Positions 1 through 5,897 are shown, counted from the first letter of the stretch. The stretch: 5,897 nucleotides of DNA from Bacteroidales bacterium (GCA_003557765.1 PWNO01000116.1:1-5897); one strand, 5' to 3'. Made by a program: numbers and translations. The notes: a model not told the origin generated them from the letters alone.

Positions 1-2474
1 AACGAGAGCTTAGCGAGCAGCCGCAAAGGCATGAAAAGCGTAAACGGCACAACAAAAGGGCATCCGCCAAAAAACCACTGATCGAGCCTTCACAGATACC
101 GCCTGCGCTGATCGTACTGGCCTACATCTTCATTGTGACCTTCACACCCAACTGGATGGCACTCGATACGAACTCCACGAAGTTCATGACGCTGTCGATG
201 CTGAACCTGGTGTCGTTTCTCTACCTGATCAGCAACCGGAGCATCCGTCAGGAGCCCGGAACGCTGCTGAAGTTCTTCAATACAAACGTAGGGCTGGTTT
301 ACACAGGTTTCCTGATCGTGACGTTGTTGTCATTTACCCAGGCCATAAACATCATCGAATCTGTATTGAATTTTGCAAAGATCTTTTCGGTGTTTTCCGC
401 TGTGTTCATTTTGTCAGTTTTGCTGATGCGAGACTTGCGGCTGGTCAAAATGATCCTTTTTGTGATGACGCTGCTGCTTATTTTTGACTCCATTTCAGTG
501 TTTTATTACATTGGCAAATTTATCCAGGGGGAGGTCGCCCGCATATCTGACATCAAAACAATATATTCCAACAAAAACATTCTGGCCTCCTCTATTTACG
601 TAAAGCTTCCATTTGCCCTGTCGATGCTTATGTTTGACAAGGGCTGGCGAAAAGGGCTGGGATGGGTCGCCCTGTTTTTTGGCATTCTGGCCACATTCTT
701 CATGGCCACCAGGACCTTTTACCTGGGCCTCATTCTCTTATCGGTTGTGTTTTTGGCTTATACAACGATTCACTATTTTAGGAAAAAAGACACATTTTAT
801 GTAAAGCTGGCAGGATCCTATCTTGCTGCTTTGTTGCTTGGACTTTTGTTGTTTTCCGTTGTACAGCAGAATCTCTACCCTGGCGCGCGCGAAAGGGGTG
901 GGCGCACCGGAGGCCGTCATACGCAGCCGGTAACACAGCAACTGGCTACCATTACGCGTGAAGACGCCTCTACCAACCGTGTTAATGCTTGGAACTGGTC
1001 GTTGGAGCTTATCAAAAACAACCCGCTTATGGGTGTTGGCACTGGTAACTGGAAGGTGAACATTCTGGAGTATGAGAACCAGGAAAATCCCGGATTTGTT
1101 TATCTCTACAAAGCCCACAACGATTTTCTTGAAAAAACGGCAGAAACAGGTATCGTTGGAGGGCTGCTGTTTATTTCCATCTTTGTTTTGATGGGGCGGA
1201 ACTTCATTAAGCAATACCGAAAACGTGCAGATGACCCTGGTTTGCTTTATCGGGCGCTGTTCCTGGCGGCATCCGGGCTGGCATTTTATGCTGTTGATGC
1301 CTTTTTCAACTTTCCTGCTGACCGGCCGGAGATTTTGCTGCTATGGTCGCTATACCTTTCGATGGGTATTGCTGCTACAATTATCCAGAAAGAGGAGACA
1401 CGGGCAGAGGAAATGCAAAAAGGCAGCGAAAATACAAACAGGCCGGTTAACCTTCCCGCCCCATCATTTAAAAAACTGTTGCCGGCAAAAGGAGCTGCCA
1501 TTTTTGTAGTGGCCCTGCTTGGGGTTGTCGTCTGGATTCTGACCATTAACTTCCAATCATCAAAATTGCAGCGATTGATTTATCAGGACATCATGGCCGG
1601 TGAACTGCGACATTCTTCTAACCGGTACGTGGGACAGTTTCCGGTCATCCCCAACCTGAGCATCTGGGGAGAATCGATCACATCGCTAAAAGCACGCTAT
1701 CTGGAGAATGAGGAAAAATTCAGGAAGACCATTGACATTCTGATTGACGATCACACAAACCCCTGGGATGCCCGACGGGAGTTTTTTCTGGCTATGGCCT
1801 ATAACAACCTAAACGAAAGCGATAGTGCAATCCATTTTTCCGAAAAAGCTTACCACCTGAAACCCTATTACTTTAGAAACATTCACCTGCTAGCTACCCT
1901 TATGGAACACAAAGGCAGGGAGGATGAGATCGCGGCAATCCTTGACCGCTTTCTGGAAAAGGAAAAACGTACCTCCCAGGCATGGCTGTTTGCTACCAGT
2001 TTTTACAACAGAAAAGGGGAAATTGAAAAGGCCTGGGAGCTCATTGAGAAAGCAAGGCGCCTCATACCTCGCGACAGCCAGATTGAACAACAATACAACT
2101 TTTTGTATCATCGCAAGTTCATAGAGCCTAACAGGCCAGTTTTCAACGAAGTGATGGAGCTTTACAACAACAACGAATTTTCTGCTGCCATTGATAAGCT
2201 CAATGAATACATGGCAATTGTGGATCGCGACCCCAATGCATTCCGCATACGCGCATTTGCGCACTATCGTTCAGGAAATTATGAAGAGAGCATTGCCGAC
2301 ATTGATCGCTTGTTCGAATTCCAGGAGGTGGAGGGATCGTTGCTTAACCTGCGAGGTGTCAGTTTGCGCGAGCTTGGGAAAATGGAGGCAGCCTGTCAGG
2401 ACTTTGCCGAGGCGATGCGGATGGGGAATGCGAGCGGGGAGAGAAATTTCAGGAGTTTTTGTGAAGGACGGTAG
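1..2474 (+). CDS. O-antigen polymerase/ligase-like membrane protein with C-terminal TPR region (5' partial)
   Basis: Likely an inner-membrane Wzy/WaaL-type enzyme that polymerises lipid-linked glycan repeats or ligates glycan to an acceptor in the periplasm. The frame is open from the codon at base 3, giving 823 visible residues (numbered from there). The GTG at 135 lies inside a hydrophobic segment (bases about 96-150) preceded by a Lys/Arg-rich tail, and no ATG, GTG or TTG occurs earlier in frame, so the true start is probably left of the window. About twelve membrane segments follow. Family signs are an Arg in a TRTFYLG stretch (R237) and HNDFLEKTAETGIVG (H372) after a large Arg-rich loop, as in Wzy_C (O-antigen ligase) proteins. 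A last membrane segment (about 497-516) leads into TPR-like helical pairs from about residue 589 to the end, closing with an ACQDFAEAMRMG pattern. The TPR side is probably periplasmic. Polymerase and ligase cannot be told apart by sequence. Family assignment is firm; exact role is not. Confidence 0.85.
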   Translation, partial: RELSEQPQRHEKRKRHNKRASAKKPLIEPSQIPPALIVLAYIFIVTFTPNWMALDTNSTKFMTLSMLNLVSFLYLISNRSIRQEPGTLLKFFNTNVGLVYTGFLIVTLLSFTQAINIIESVLNFAKIFSVFSAVFILSVLLMRDLRLVKMILFVMTLLLIFDSISVFYYIGKFIQGEVARISDIKTIYSNKNILASSIYVKLPFALSMLMFDKGWRKGLGWVALFFGILATFFMATRTFYLGLILLSVVFLAYTTIHYFRKKDTFYVKLAGSYLAALLLGLLLFSVVQQNLYPGARERGGRTGGRHTQPVTQQLATITREDASTNRVNAWNWSLELIKNNPLMGVGTGNWKVNILEYENQENPGFVYLYKAHNDFLEKTAETGIVGGLLFISIFVLMGRNFIKQYRKRADDPGLLYRALFLAASGLAFYAVDAFFNFPADRPEILLLWSLYLSMGIAATIIQKEETRAEEMQKGSENTNRPVNLPAPSFKKLLPAKGAAIFVVALLGVVVWILTINFQSSKLQRLIYQDIMAGELRHSSNRYVGQFPVIPNLSIWGESITSLKARYLENEEKFRKTIDILIDDHTNPWDARREFFLAMAYNNLNESDSAIHFSEKAYHLKPYYFRNIHLLATLMEHKGREDEIAAILDRFLEKEKRTSQAWLFATSFYNRKGEIEKAWELIEKARRLIPRDSQIEQQYNFLYHRKFIEPNRPVFNEVMELYNNNEFSAAIDKLNEYMAIVDRDPNAFRIRAFAHYRSGNYEESIADIDRLFEFQEVEGSLLNLRGVSLRELGKMEAACQDFAEAMRMGNASGERNFRSFCEGR

Positions 2475-2475
2475 T

Positions 2476-2499
2476 TGGGATCTGATATTTTAAATCCCA
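2476..2499. terminator. Weak hairpin in the convergent gap, possible bidirectional terminator
   Basis: The 41 bases between the two converging genes contain TGGGAT (2476-2481) and its inverse ATCCCA (2494-2499) around a 12-base AT-rich loop. The stem is only 6 bp and no real T-run follows it on either strand. It sits where a shared terminator would be expected, two bases after the polymerase stop codon, but could be chance. Confidence 0.25.
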
Positions 2500-2515
2500 C
2501 CCTCCGGCTCTTGAT

Positions 2516-3496
2516 TTAAGAGCGCCGAATAATTAAGTAACCCAGAGACAGCACGAGAAGTATTGCCGCAAATACCAGATTGGTCATAAGGTCCTGGGTG
2601 ATCAGGATGATGCTTAAGGCGTTGATTGCCAGCTGAGTCAGGGCGTAAGCTGCGGCAACATTCAGGTGTGGCCACCGGCGTTCGTTCGCCAGCAGCTGAT
2701 ACAGGTGCTGACGGTGGGGTTTGAAAATATTTTCGCCTTTTATAAGACGGTGGGCGATCGTGTAGCCGGCATCGATGCCATAAACTGAAAACAGCAGAAT
2801 CCAGTGAAAATTGTTTGACATCACCATCAGCTCGATCATCAACCAGGACAAAAGGAAGGCAACCGCCATGCTCCCCACGTCGCCGGCAAAGGTTTTTGCG
2901 TTCTTTCTCACGTTAAAGAAAGCAAAAACCGCGATACTCACGAAGATCACCCCTACCAGTCTTTCCGGTATAAAAGCTTCCCAGCCCTCCGGAAGCTCTC
3001 CGGGCAGGACCGGGAGCAAAAGTTTTCGTGCGTTGTTTAAAAGGCTGAACGTACCAAGTGCCACCAGGCTGTATAATGCGGTAATCCCGTTGATGCCATC
3101 CATAAAGTTAATGGCATTGATACACCCTACGGTGAGGATAAAGGCCGCGACAATCCAGTACCAATGATAGCTGAAGATACCAAGGTCGAAAAATAACAGA
3201 CACACGGCAACGAAATGAACCAGGATGCGGATACTGGCTCGCACGGACCTGATGTCGTCGGTAAAACTGACAGCACCCAGGAGGGTCAGCCCTGCGATAG
3301 CAAGAGGCATCTGCTTGCCGAAAAGGAAAAACCAGATAAGGGCGGCCACAGGAAACAGGATGCCACCCCCCCTGTACGTGGGCCTGCTGTGCGAACTGCG
3401 CTCTTTAGGCCAGTCAATAATCTTTAAATAACCTGCCAGGCGGAAATATAGCAACATCAGCAGGAAAAGGAAAACAGCAATGATCAGGTAGGTCAT
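2516..3496 (-). CDS. WecA/WbpL-like undecaprenyl-phosphate sugar-1-phosphate transferase
   Basis: Integral membrane enzyme (glycosyltransferase family 4, MraY/WecA superfamily) expected to move a HexNAc-1-phosphate from its UDP donor to undecaprenyl phosphate at the cytoplasmic face, starting a glycan unit. The 326 residues fit the family and are mostly hydrophobic helices. Motifs in order: HSRPTYRGGG (36-45); the Mg-binding FTDD (78-81); NAINFMDGINGI (127-138); FAGDVGS (203-209); and the basic loop PHRQHLYQ (260-267), whose HRxH form matches WbpL/WecA-type enzymes rather than MraY. The ATG start at 3496 directly precedes a membrane helix; no Shine-Dalgarno sequence is present. It lies 30 bases after the SDR gene on the same strand, so the two are probably co-transcribed. 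Donor sugar is not determined by these motifs; the neighbouring SDR suggests a modified N-acetyl sugar such as QuiNAc or FucNAc (inference). Confidence 0.9.
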   Translation of the reverse strand: MTYLIIAVFLFLLMLLYFRLAGYLKIIDWPKERSSHSRPTYRGGGILFPVAALIWFFLFGKQMPLAIAGLTLLGAVSFTDDIRSVRASIRILVHFVAVCLLFFDLGIFSYHWYWIVAAFILTVGCINAINFMDGINGITALYSLVALGTFSLLNNARKLLLPVLPGELPEGWEAFIPERLVGVIFVSIAVFAFFNVRKNAKTFAGDVGSMAVAFLLSWLMIELMVMSNNFHWILLFSVYGIDAGYTIAHRLIKGENIFKPHRQHLYQLLANERRWPHLNVAAAYALTQLAINALSIILITQDLMTNLVFAAILLVLSLGYLIIRRS

Positions 3497-3526
3497 TGGA
3501 ATGGTGTTTTTGTTGTCGTTTTTGTG

Positions 3527-4609
3527 TTAATCCGGATCTTCGAAAGCAGTGGCTGATGCACATTGGCCCCTAAACGAATTCAATGTTTGGGTAATTCCCT
3601 CTGTTGCTGATACGGGCATTTTTTTCACCCCCACGGCTTTTTTGATTTTTGTATTAGACACGAAATATGATTCTGTCAGTTTTTTCAGGCGTTCGCTGTT
3701 GAGAGGCAGGCGCAGCAAGTCGCCGGTGCGGGCCATGCCGCGGATGATTCCCGGAGGGAGGTTCCAGATGCGCGGCTTCCGGTTCAGGGATTGGGCCATC
3801 AGGCCTGTCAGCTCATTGGTGGAGATCGGTTCGTCGTCGGCCACCTGGTAGATGCCCGGTGTAATATCCTTTTCCATCAGCTGCCTGATTATATACTCCA
3901 GGTTGTTGATCGACAGGAAAGATCGCTGGTTGTTAAAGGCTCCCAGTGGCCAGGGAATCCCTTTCCTGACGATGTTGTATAACAGGTTGAGGTTTCCTTT
4001 GTTTCCCGGGCCGTGAATCATGCAAGGCCGCAGGATGTAAACTCGTTTGTTTCCGGGCTTTTTTGTTTTTCCCGGGTCTTTCTCAGAAAAAGCATCCCCT
4101 TTGGGGCCGTCTTCGTCTGGCCTGTTCTTTTGGTTGGGCTGTTCGGCTGCGTATGTGCTTAATGCCTCCTGAATATATCGTTCTGCGGCCAATTTAGACT
4201 GTCCGTAGGGTGTTTTCGGATCGGGGGTGTGCTCTTCCGTGAGGGTTTCGTCTTCGACGTTGTCTGCAACCGCCTTCACCGAGCTAAAGAAGATGAAGGT
4301 TTTGGTGTTGGATTTCAGAAAATGATCAAAAATCCGTTTGGTCAGTTCCAGGTTCACTTCAAAATACTCCTCCGGGGCGCTCACGTTGGCCGTGTCGTGC
4401 GCCTTACCTGCCAGGTGGATGATGGTGTCCACATGGGGGAGATCGGTCAGCATATCCCACGAAAACGTCTTTTCCGGGGGCAGGGGAAGGGGTGATGTTT
4501 TTTTGTCAGGGGTGACATCCAGGCCAAATAACTCGTAGTCTTTTTGAAAGGCCCGGATGAGGTTAGTGCCTATAAATCCGGTGTGACCGGTGAGGAGGGT
4601 TGTTTTCAT
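3527..4609 (-). CDS. Extended SDR NAD-dependent sugar-nucleotide epimerase/reductase
   Basis: Cytoplasmic NAD(P)-dependent enzyme likely acting on a UDP-activated sugar. It has the N-terminal Rossmann motif TGHTGFIG (7-14), the IIHLAGKAHD strand (63-72), the SS pair at 109-110 with FIFFSSVKA, and the catalytic PYGQSK (Tyr135, Lys139). VYILRPCMIHGPGNKGN (190-206) and RSFLSINNL follow, as in extended SDRs of the GalE/WbpV type. The 360 residues are longer than the usual 300-340, because a hydrophilic, Lys/Asp/Pro-rich stretch of about 33 residues (155-187) separates the catalytic helix from the next strand. The ATG at 4609 leads straight into the Rossmann strand; no Shine-Dalgarno sequence is seen. 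The pairing with a WbpL-like transferase 30 bases downstream resembles known pairs in which the SDR makes UDP-QuiNAc or UDP-FucNAc by 4-keto reduction. A simple 4-epimerase or a 4,6-dehydratase remains possible. Confidence 0.88.
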   Translation of the reverse strand: MKTTLLTGHTGFIGTNLIRAFQKDYELFGLDVTPDKKTSPLPLPPEKTFSWDMLTDLPHVDTIIHLAGKAHDTANVSAPEEYFEVNLELTKRIFDHFLKSNTKTFIFFSSVKAVADNVEDETLTEEHTPDPKTPYGQSKLAAERYIQEALSTYAAEQPNQKNRPDEDGPKGDAFSEKDPGKTKKPGNKRVYILRPCMIHGPGNKGNLNLLYNIVRKGIPWPLGAFNNQRSFLSINNLEYIIRQLMEKDITPGIYQVADDEPISTNELTGLMAQSLNRKPRIWNLPPGIIRGMARTGDLLRLPLNSERLKKLTESYFVSNTKIKKAVGVKKMPVSATEGITQTLNSFRGQCASATAFEDPD

Positions 4610-4626
4610 AAAAAGCTTTAAAATTG

Positions 4627-4646
4627 AGACAATTCATGAATTTTCT
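4627..4646. promoter_or_regulatory. 20-base near-perfect palindrome upstream of the SDR gene
   Basis: A perfect 12-base palindrome, AATTCATGAATT (4631-4642), extends to 20 bases (AGAC...TTCT) with one mismatched pair (4630/4643). It lies 17-36 bases before the SDR start codon, where a repressor site or 5'-leader structure could act. No -7/-33 promoter of the Bacteroidota type (TAnnTTTG) was found nearby. AT-rich palindromes of this kind also arise by chance, so a regulatory role is only a suggestion. Confidence 0.25.
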
Positions 4647-4666
4647 TTACGAGGGTTGTTATTTTG

Positions 4667-4706
4667 AAAAGGAGGATGGAATCTCCTGTCGGAGGATTCC
4701 ATCTCC
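4667..4706 (-). terminator. Candidate rho-independent terminator or attenuator after the glycosyltransferase gene
   Basis: Read on the minus strand, palindrome 4671-4706 folds into a stem of about 15 bp with a 4-base loop and is followed at once by TTTT (bases 4670-4667) and then C and more A/T. It lies 85 bases after the glycosyltransferase stop and 57 bases before the SDR start. This is terminator-like, although the T-run is short. It may end or dampen the upstream transcript, or may just be a by-product of the REP-like repeat. Confidence 0.35.
4671..4706. repeat. REP-like palindrome, unit 1
   Basis: Two 16-base halves, GGAGGATGGAATCTCC (4671-4686) and GGAGGATTCCATCTCC (4691-4706), flank the loop TGTC. 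They are both near-direct repeats of each other and inverted partners: GATGGAATC pairs with GATTCCATC, with one bulged G on each side and extra GGA/TCC pairs inside and out. The GGAG lead-in plus imperfect palindrome is the form described for REP elements linked to RAYT transposases. No such transposase is in the window, so the class is inference. Confidence 0.55.
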
Positions 4707-4727
4707 GGGAGTGGTGCACCGGTGGTT

Positions 4728-4766
4728 GGAGGAGTTTCCATCCTGCGATAGCAGATGGAAACCTCC
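4728..4766. repeat. REP-like palindrome, unit 2
   Basis: A long hairpin: GGAGG (4728-4732) pairs with CCTCC (4762-4766), TTTCCAT (4735-4741) with ATGGAAA (4755-4761) and CTGC (4743-4746) with GCAG (4751-4754), closing on a GATA loop. Only a 2-base bulge (AG) and a single bulged C interrupt 16 bp. The core RGATGGAAWC is shared with unit 1, once on each strand in each unit. Another inverted pair, CATCCTG (4739-4745) and CAGGATG (4772-4778), overlaps it and suggests the remains of a further unit or an alternative fold. Confidence 0.55.
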
Positions 4767-4790
4767 TGTTTCAGGATGTGTTTGGGAAGG

Positions 4791-5624
4791 TTACCGGTTG
4801 CGCGGGTTAGCTTTGGAAAGCAGTTTATAAAACCACACATTCAGTGGGTATGGCAGCATCGCGCGTACGAAGGGAACCATAACACCCAGGTATGCAACGG
4901 GGCCTGCTTTCAGCATTCTGTTCCCATTAAATCCCACCCTAAGCCGGTAATAGCCGACTTTCAGGGTGTTTTTCCTGATCTGATCGTCAGTGAAACGATA
5001 CAACAACAGCGGTGTCGGAATGTTGGCGAAAGTATATCCGGCTGCAGCGCATCGGAACCAGAGGTCGTAATCATCCTGCCGGGGGCCGGCTTCGGGATGG
5101 TAGCCACCAAGTGCCAGAATCTTATCTTTCCGGTAGCAAACCGTTGGGTGGATCATCGGGCACGACCATACGAGCTTTTTGATCCGATCATGGCCAAGGG
5201 GAACTTTGAGCAACTTTTTCTCCGCACCAGTTTCATCAATGGTGATGGCATAAGAGCCCAGGATGTCAATATCCGGGTTTTGACTAATGAACTCCGCTTG
5301 CACGGCAAGCCTTTCGGGCAGGCAGATGTCGTCGGTGTCCATGCGGGCGACCCAGCCGAACCGGCAGTGGCTTAAGCCATGGTTCAGCGCTTTCGACAAC
5401 CCCACATTGGTATCAAGATTGACAGTCTTTAGTTTGTTCTCAAAACGCTTTTCCCATTTTCTGATAACCTTGCTCAGTGTATCGGTGAGCGGCCCATCTT
5501 GTATAAGCACTATTTCCCCAACAGCAGTGCTTTGATTATAAAGGCTTTCCAGAGAGAGGTCGAAATAATGTGGCGATTCCTTATGGTAAATCGACATCAG
5601 GACAGAAAACACGGGTTTAGTCAT
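4791..5624 (-). CDS. Family 2 glycosyltransferase (GT-A fold, AmsE-like)
   Basis: Cytoplasmic or membrane-associated inverting glycosyltransferase, expected to add a sugar from a nucleotide donor to a lipid-linked glycan. The 277 residues are the usual length. Visible signs are FSVLMSIYHKE at the N-terminus (6-16), EIVLIQDGPLTD (37-48), NVGLSKALNHGL (73-84), the metal-binding DTDD (96-99, bases 5328-5339) in ARMDTDDICLP, then HPTVCYRK (159-166) and the acceptor-side QDDYDLWFR (183-191) where relatives usually have EDYDLW. The order and wording match the AmsE (amylovoran) type of GT2. The C-terminal part (about 237-268) is hydrophobic and may bind the membrane. The ATG at 5624 overlaps the stop of the preceding gene (ATGACTAA), so translation is probably coupled. 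Donor and acceptor sugars cannot be deduced. Confidence 0.92.
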   Translation of the reverse strand: MTKPVFSVLMSIYHKESPHYFDLSLESLYNQSTAVGEIVLIQDGPLTDTLSKVIRKWEKRFENKLKTVNLDTNVGLSKALNHGLSHCRFGWVARMDTDDICLPERLAVQAEFISQNPDIDILGSYAITIDETGAEKKLLKVPLGHDRIKKLVWSCPMIHPTVCYRKDKILALGGYHPEAGPRQDDYDLWFRCAAAGYTFANIPTPLLLYRFTDDQIRKNTLKVGYYRLRVGFNGNRMLKAGPVAYLGVMVPFVRAMLPYPLNVWFYKLLSKANPRNR

Positions 5625-5897
5625 TGGGCATGGTTTTGGCTATTGCGCGTAGTTTTTTGAGGTGTGGGAATGATAATACATAAACGCCACCCAGCTGAAC
5701 AGGGATGATCTCCAGTTTCAGGGTCAGGGCAATGGCCATACGATGGTTGCCGTTGCCGCCGAAGAAGAGCTCTCCTTTTGGGCCAATGTGCATCAAAATG
5801 CCACCTTCTTCACGAAAAGAGTCTTCGTCAAGCTCTTCTTTGCTTTTCAGACGTCCCAAAACCTTCGTTCGGTCATAGAGCTTGTCCAGTTTTCGGT
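5617..5897 (-). CDS. ParB/sulfiredoxin-like protein of unknown role, C-terminal part (5' partial)
   Basis: The frame is open to the right edge, giving 92 visible C-terminal residues. A TTG at 5859 is an in-frame codon but an unlikely start, because family-like sequence (KLDKLYDRTKVLG) continues upstream of it. The telling part is GELFFGGNGNHRMAIALTL followed by KLEIIPVQL. This resembles the G-x-HR-x-AIA-x-xL-x-x-x-xIPV pattern of ParB/sulfiredoxin-like domains, where more typical members read DGHHRLAIAK. Proteins with this pattern are found beside glycosyltransferases in polysaccharide loci, but I know of no settled function there. Its stop codon overlaps the glycosyltransferase start by 8 bases, so the pair is very likely one operon. 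Real coding is well supported by this overlap and the motif; family placement is moderate, and no biochemical role is claimed. Confidence 0.7.
   Translation of the reverse strand, partial: RKLDKLYDRTKVLGRLKSKEELDEDSFREEGGILMHIGPKGELFFGGNGNHRMAIALTLKLEIIPVQLGGVYVLSFPHLKKLRAIAKTMPND

Noticed and set aside
738..1214. 158-residue minus-strand open frame
   Set aside because: It is antisense to the polymerase core, including the conserved HNDFLE region, and has no family features.
1890..2264. 124-residue minus-strand open frame
   Set aside because: Antisense to the TPR region of the polymerase, with no domain signs or start context.
3366..3372. Run of seven G (minus strand) early in the transferase gene, a possible phase-variation tract
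   Set aside because: It encodes the conserved RGGG of the PTYRGGG motif, and a run of seven is short for slippage control; the frame is intact. Chance plus protein constraint explains it.
3618..3624. A7 tracts in the SDR gene (also near 4498-4504, minus strand)
   Set aside because: They encode Lys-Lys pairs, the frame is intact, and such runs are common at this base composition.
4671..4778. CRISPR-like array
   Set aside because: The repeated cores alternate in orientation and form hairpins, without evenly spaced identical direct repeats and unique spacers, and no cas gene is visible.
4634..4840. 68-residue minus-strand open frame across the palindrome cluster
   Set aside because: It starts inside the glycosyltransferase gene in another frame and reads through the inverted repeats; its composition reflects the repeat, not a protein.
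4755..5375. 206-residue plus-strand open frame
   Set aside because: It lies almost wholly antisense to the glycosyltransferase, whose GT2 motifs are unmistakable, and shows no recognisable domain. It is an antisense shadow.

Overview
The window looks like part of a surface-polysaccharide (O-antigen, capsule or exopolysaccharide) locus, most likely from a member of the Bacteroidota. This assignment is inference. It rests on the protein types (a Wzy-type polymerase/ligase with a TPR tail ending in an 'AC.DF..A...G' pattern common in Bacteroidota TPR proteins, a WbpL-like sugar-phosphate transferase and an AmsE-like glycosyltransferase). It also rests on the lack of a Shine-Dalgarno sequence before any of the three visible starts, which is usual in that phylum. 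I see no rRNA, tRNA, CRISPR array or transposase gene.

Layout. A plus-strand gene fills bases 1-2474. It encodes a multi-spanning O-antigen polymerase/ligase-like protein with a C-terminal TPR region, and it is cut off by the left edge of the window. Its reading frame is open to the first bases, and the first in-window start codon (GTG at 135) lies inside a transmembrane segment. After a 41-base convergent gap with one weak hairpin, everything else is on the minus strand. Read in the direction of transcription from the right edge, the order is: the 3' end of a small ParB/sulfiredoxin-like protein (5617-5897, cut by the right edge); a family 2 glycosyltransferase (4791-5624) overlapping it by 8 bases; a 181-base intergenic region with REP-like palindromes and a separate near-perfect 20-base palindrome (4610-4790); an extended SDR sugar-nucleotide epimerase/reductase (3527-4609); and, 30 bases on, a membrane sugar-1-phosphate transferase of the WecA/WbpL family (2516-3496).

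How they may work together. The SDR and the WbpL-like transferase form a plausible two-gene module. The SDR would make a UDP-activated N-acetyl sugar, perhaps by reducing a 4-keto-6-deoxy intermediate to QuiNAc or FucNAc, and the transferase would load it as sugar-1-phosphate onto undecaprenyl phosphate to start a glycan unit. The family 2 glycosyltransferase would extend that unit, and the Wzy-like protein would polymerise or ligate it on the periplasmic side. The precise sugars cannot be read from sequence alone.

The least explained parts are the palindrome cluster at 4671-4778, which holds four copies of one 10-base core and also resembles a minus-strand terminator; the ParB/Srx-like protein coupled to the glycosyltransferase; and a roughly 33-residue hydrophilic insertion in the SDR. 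I found no clear evidence of a wholly new system.
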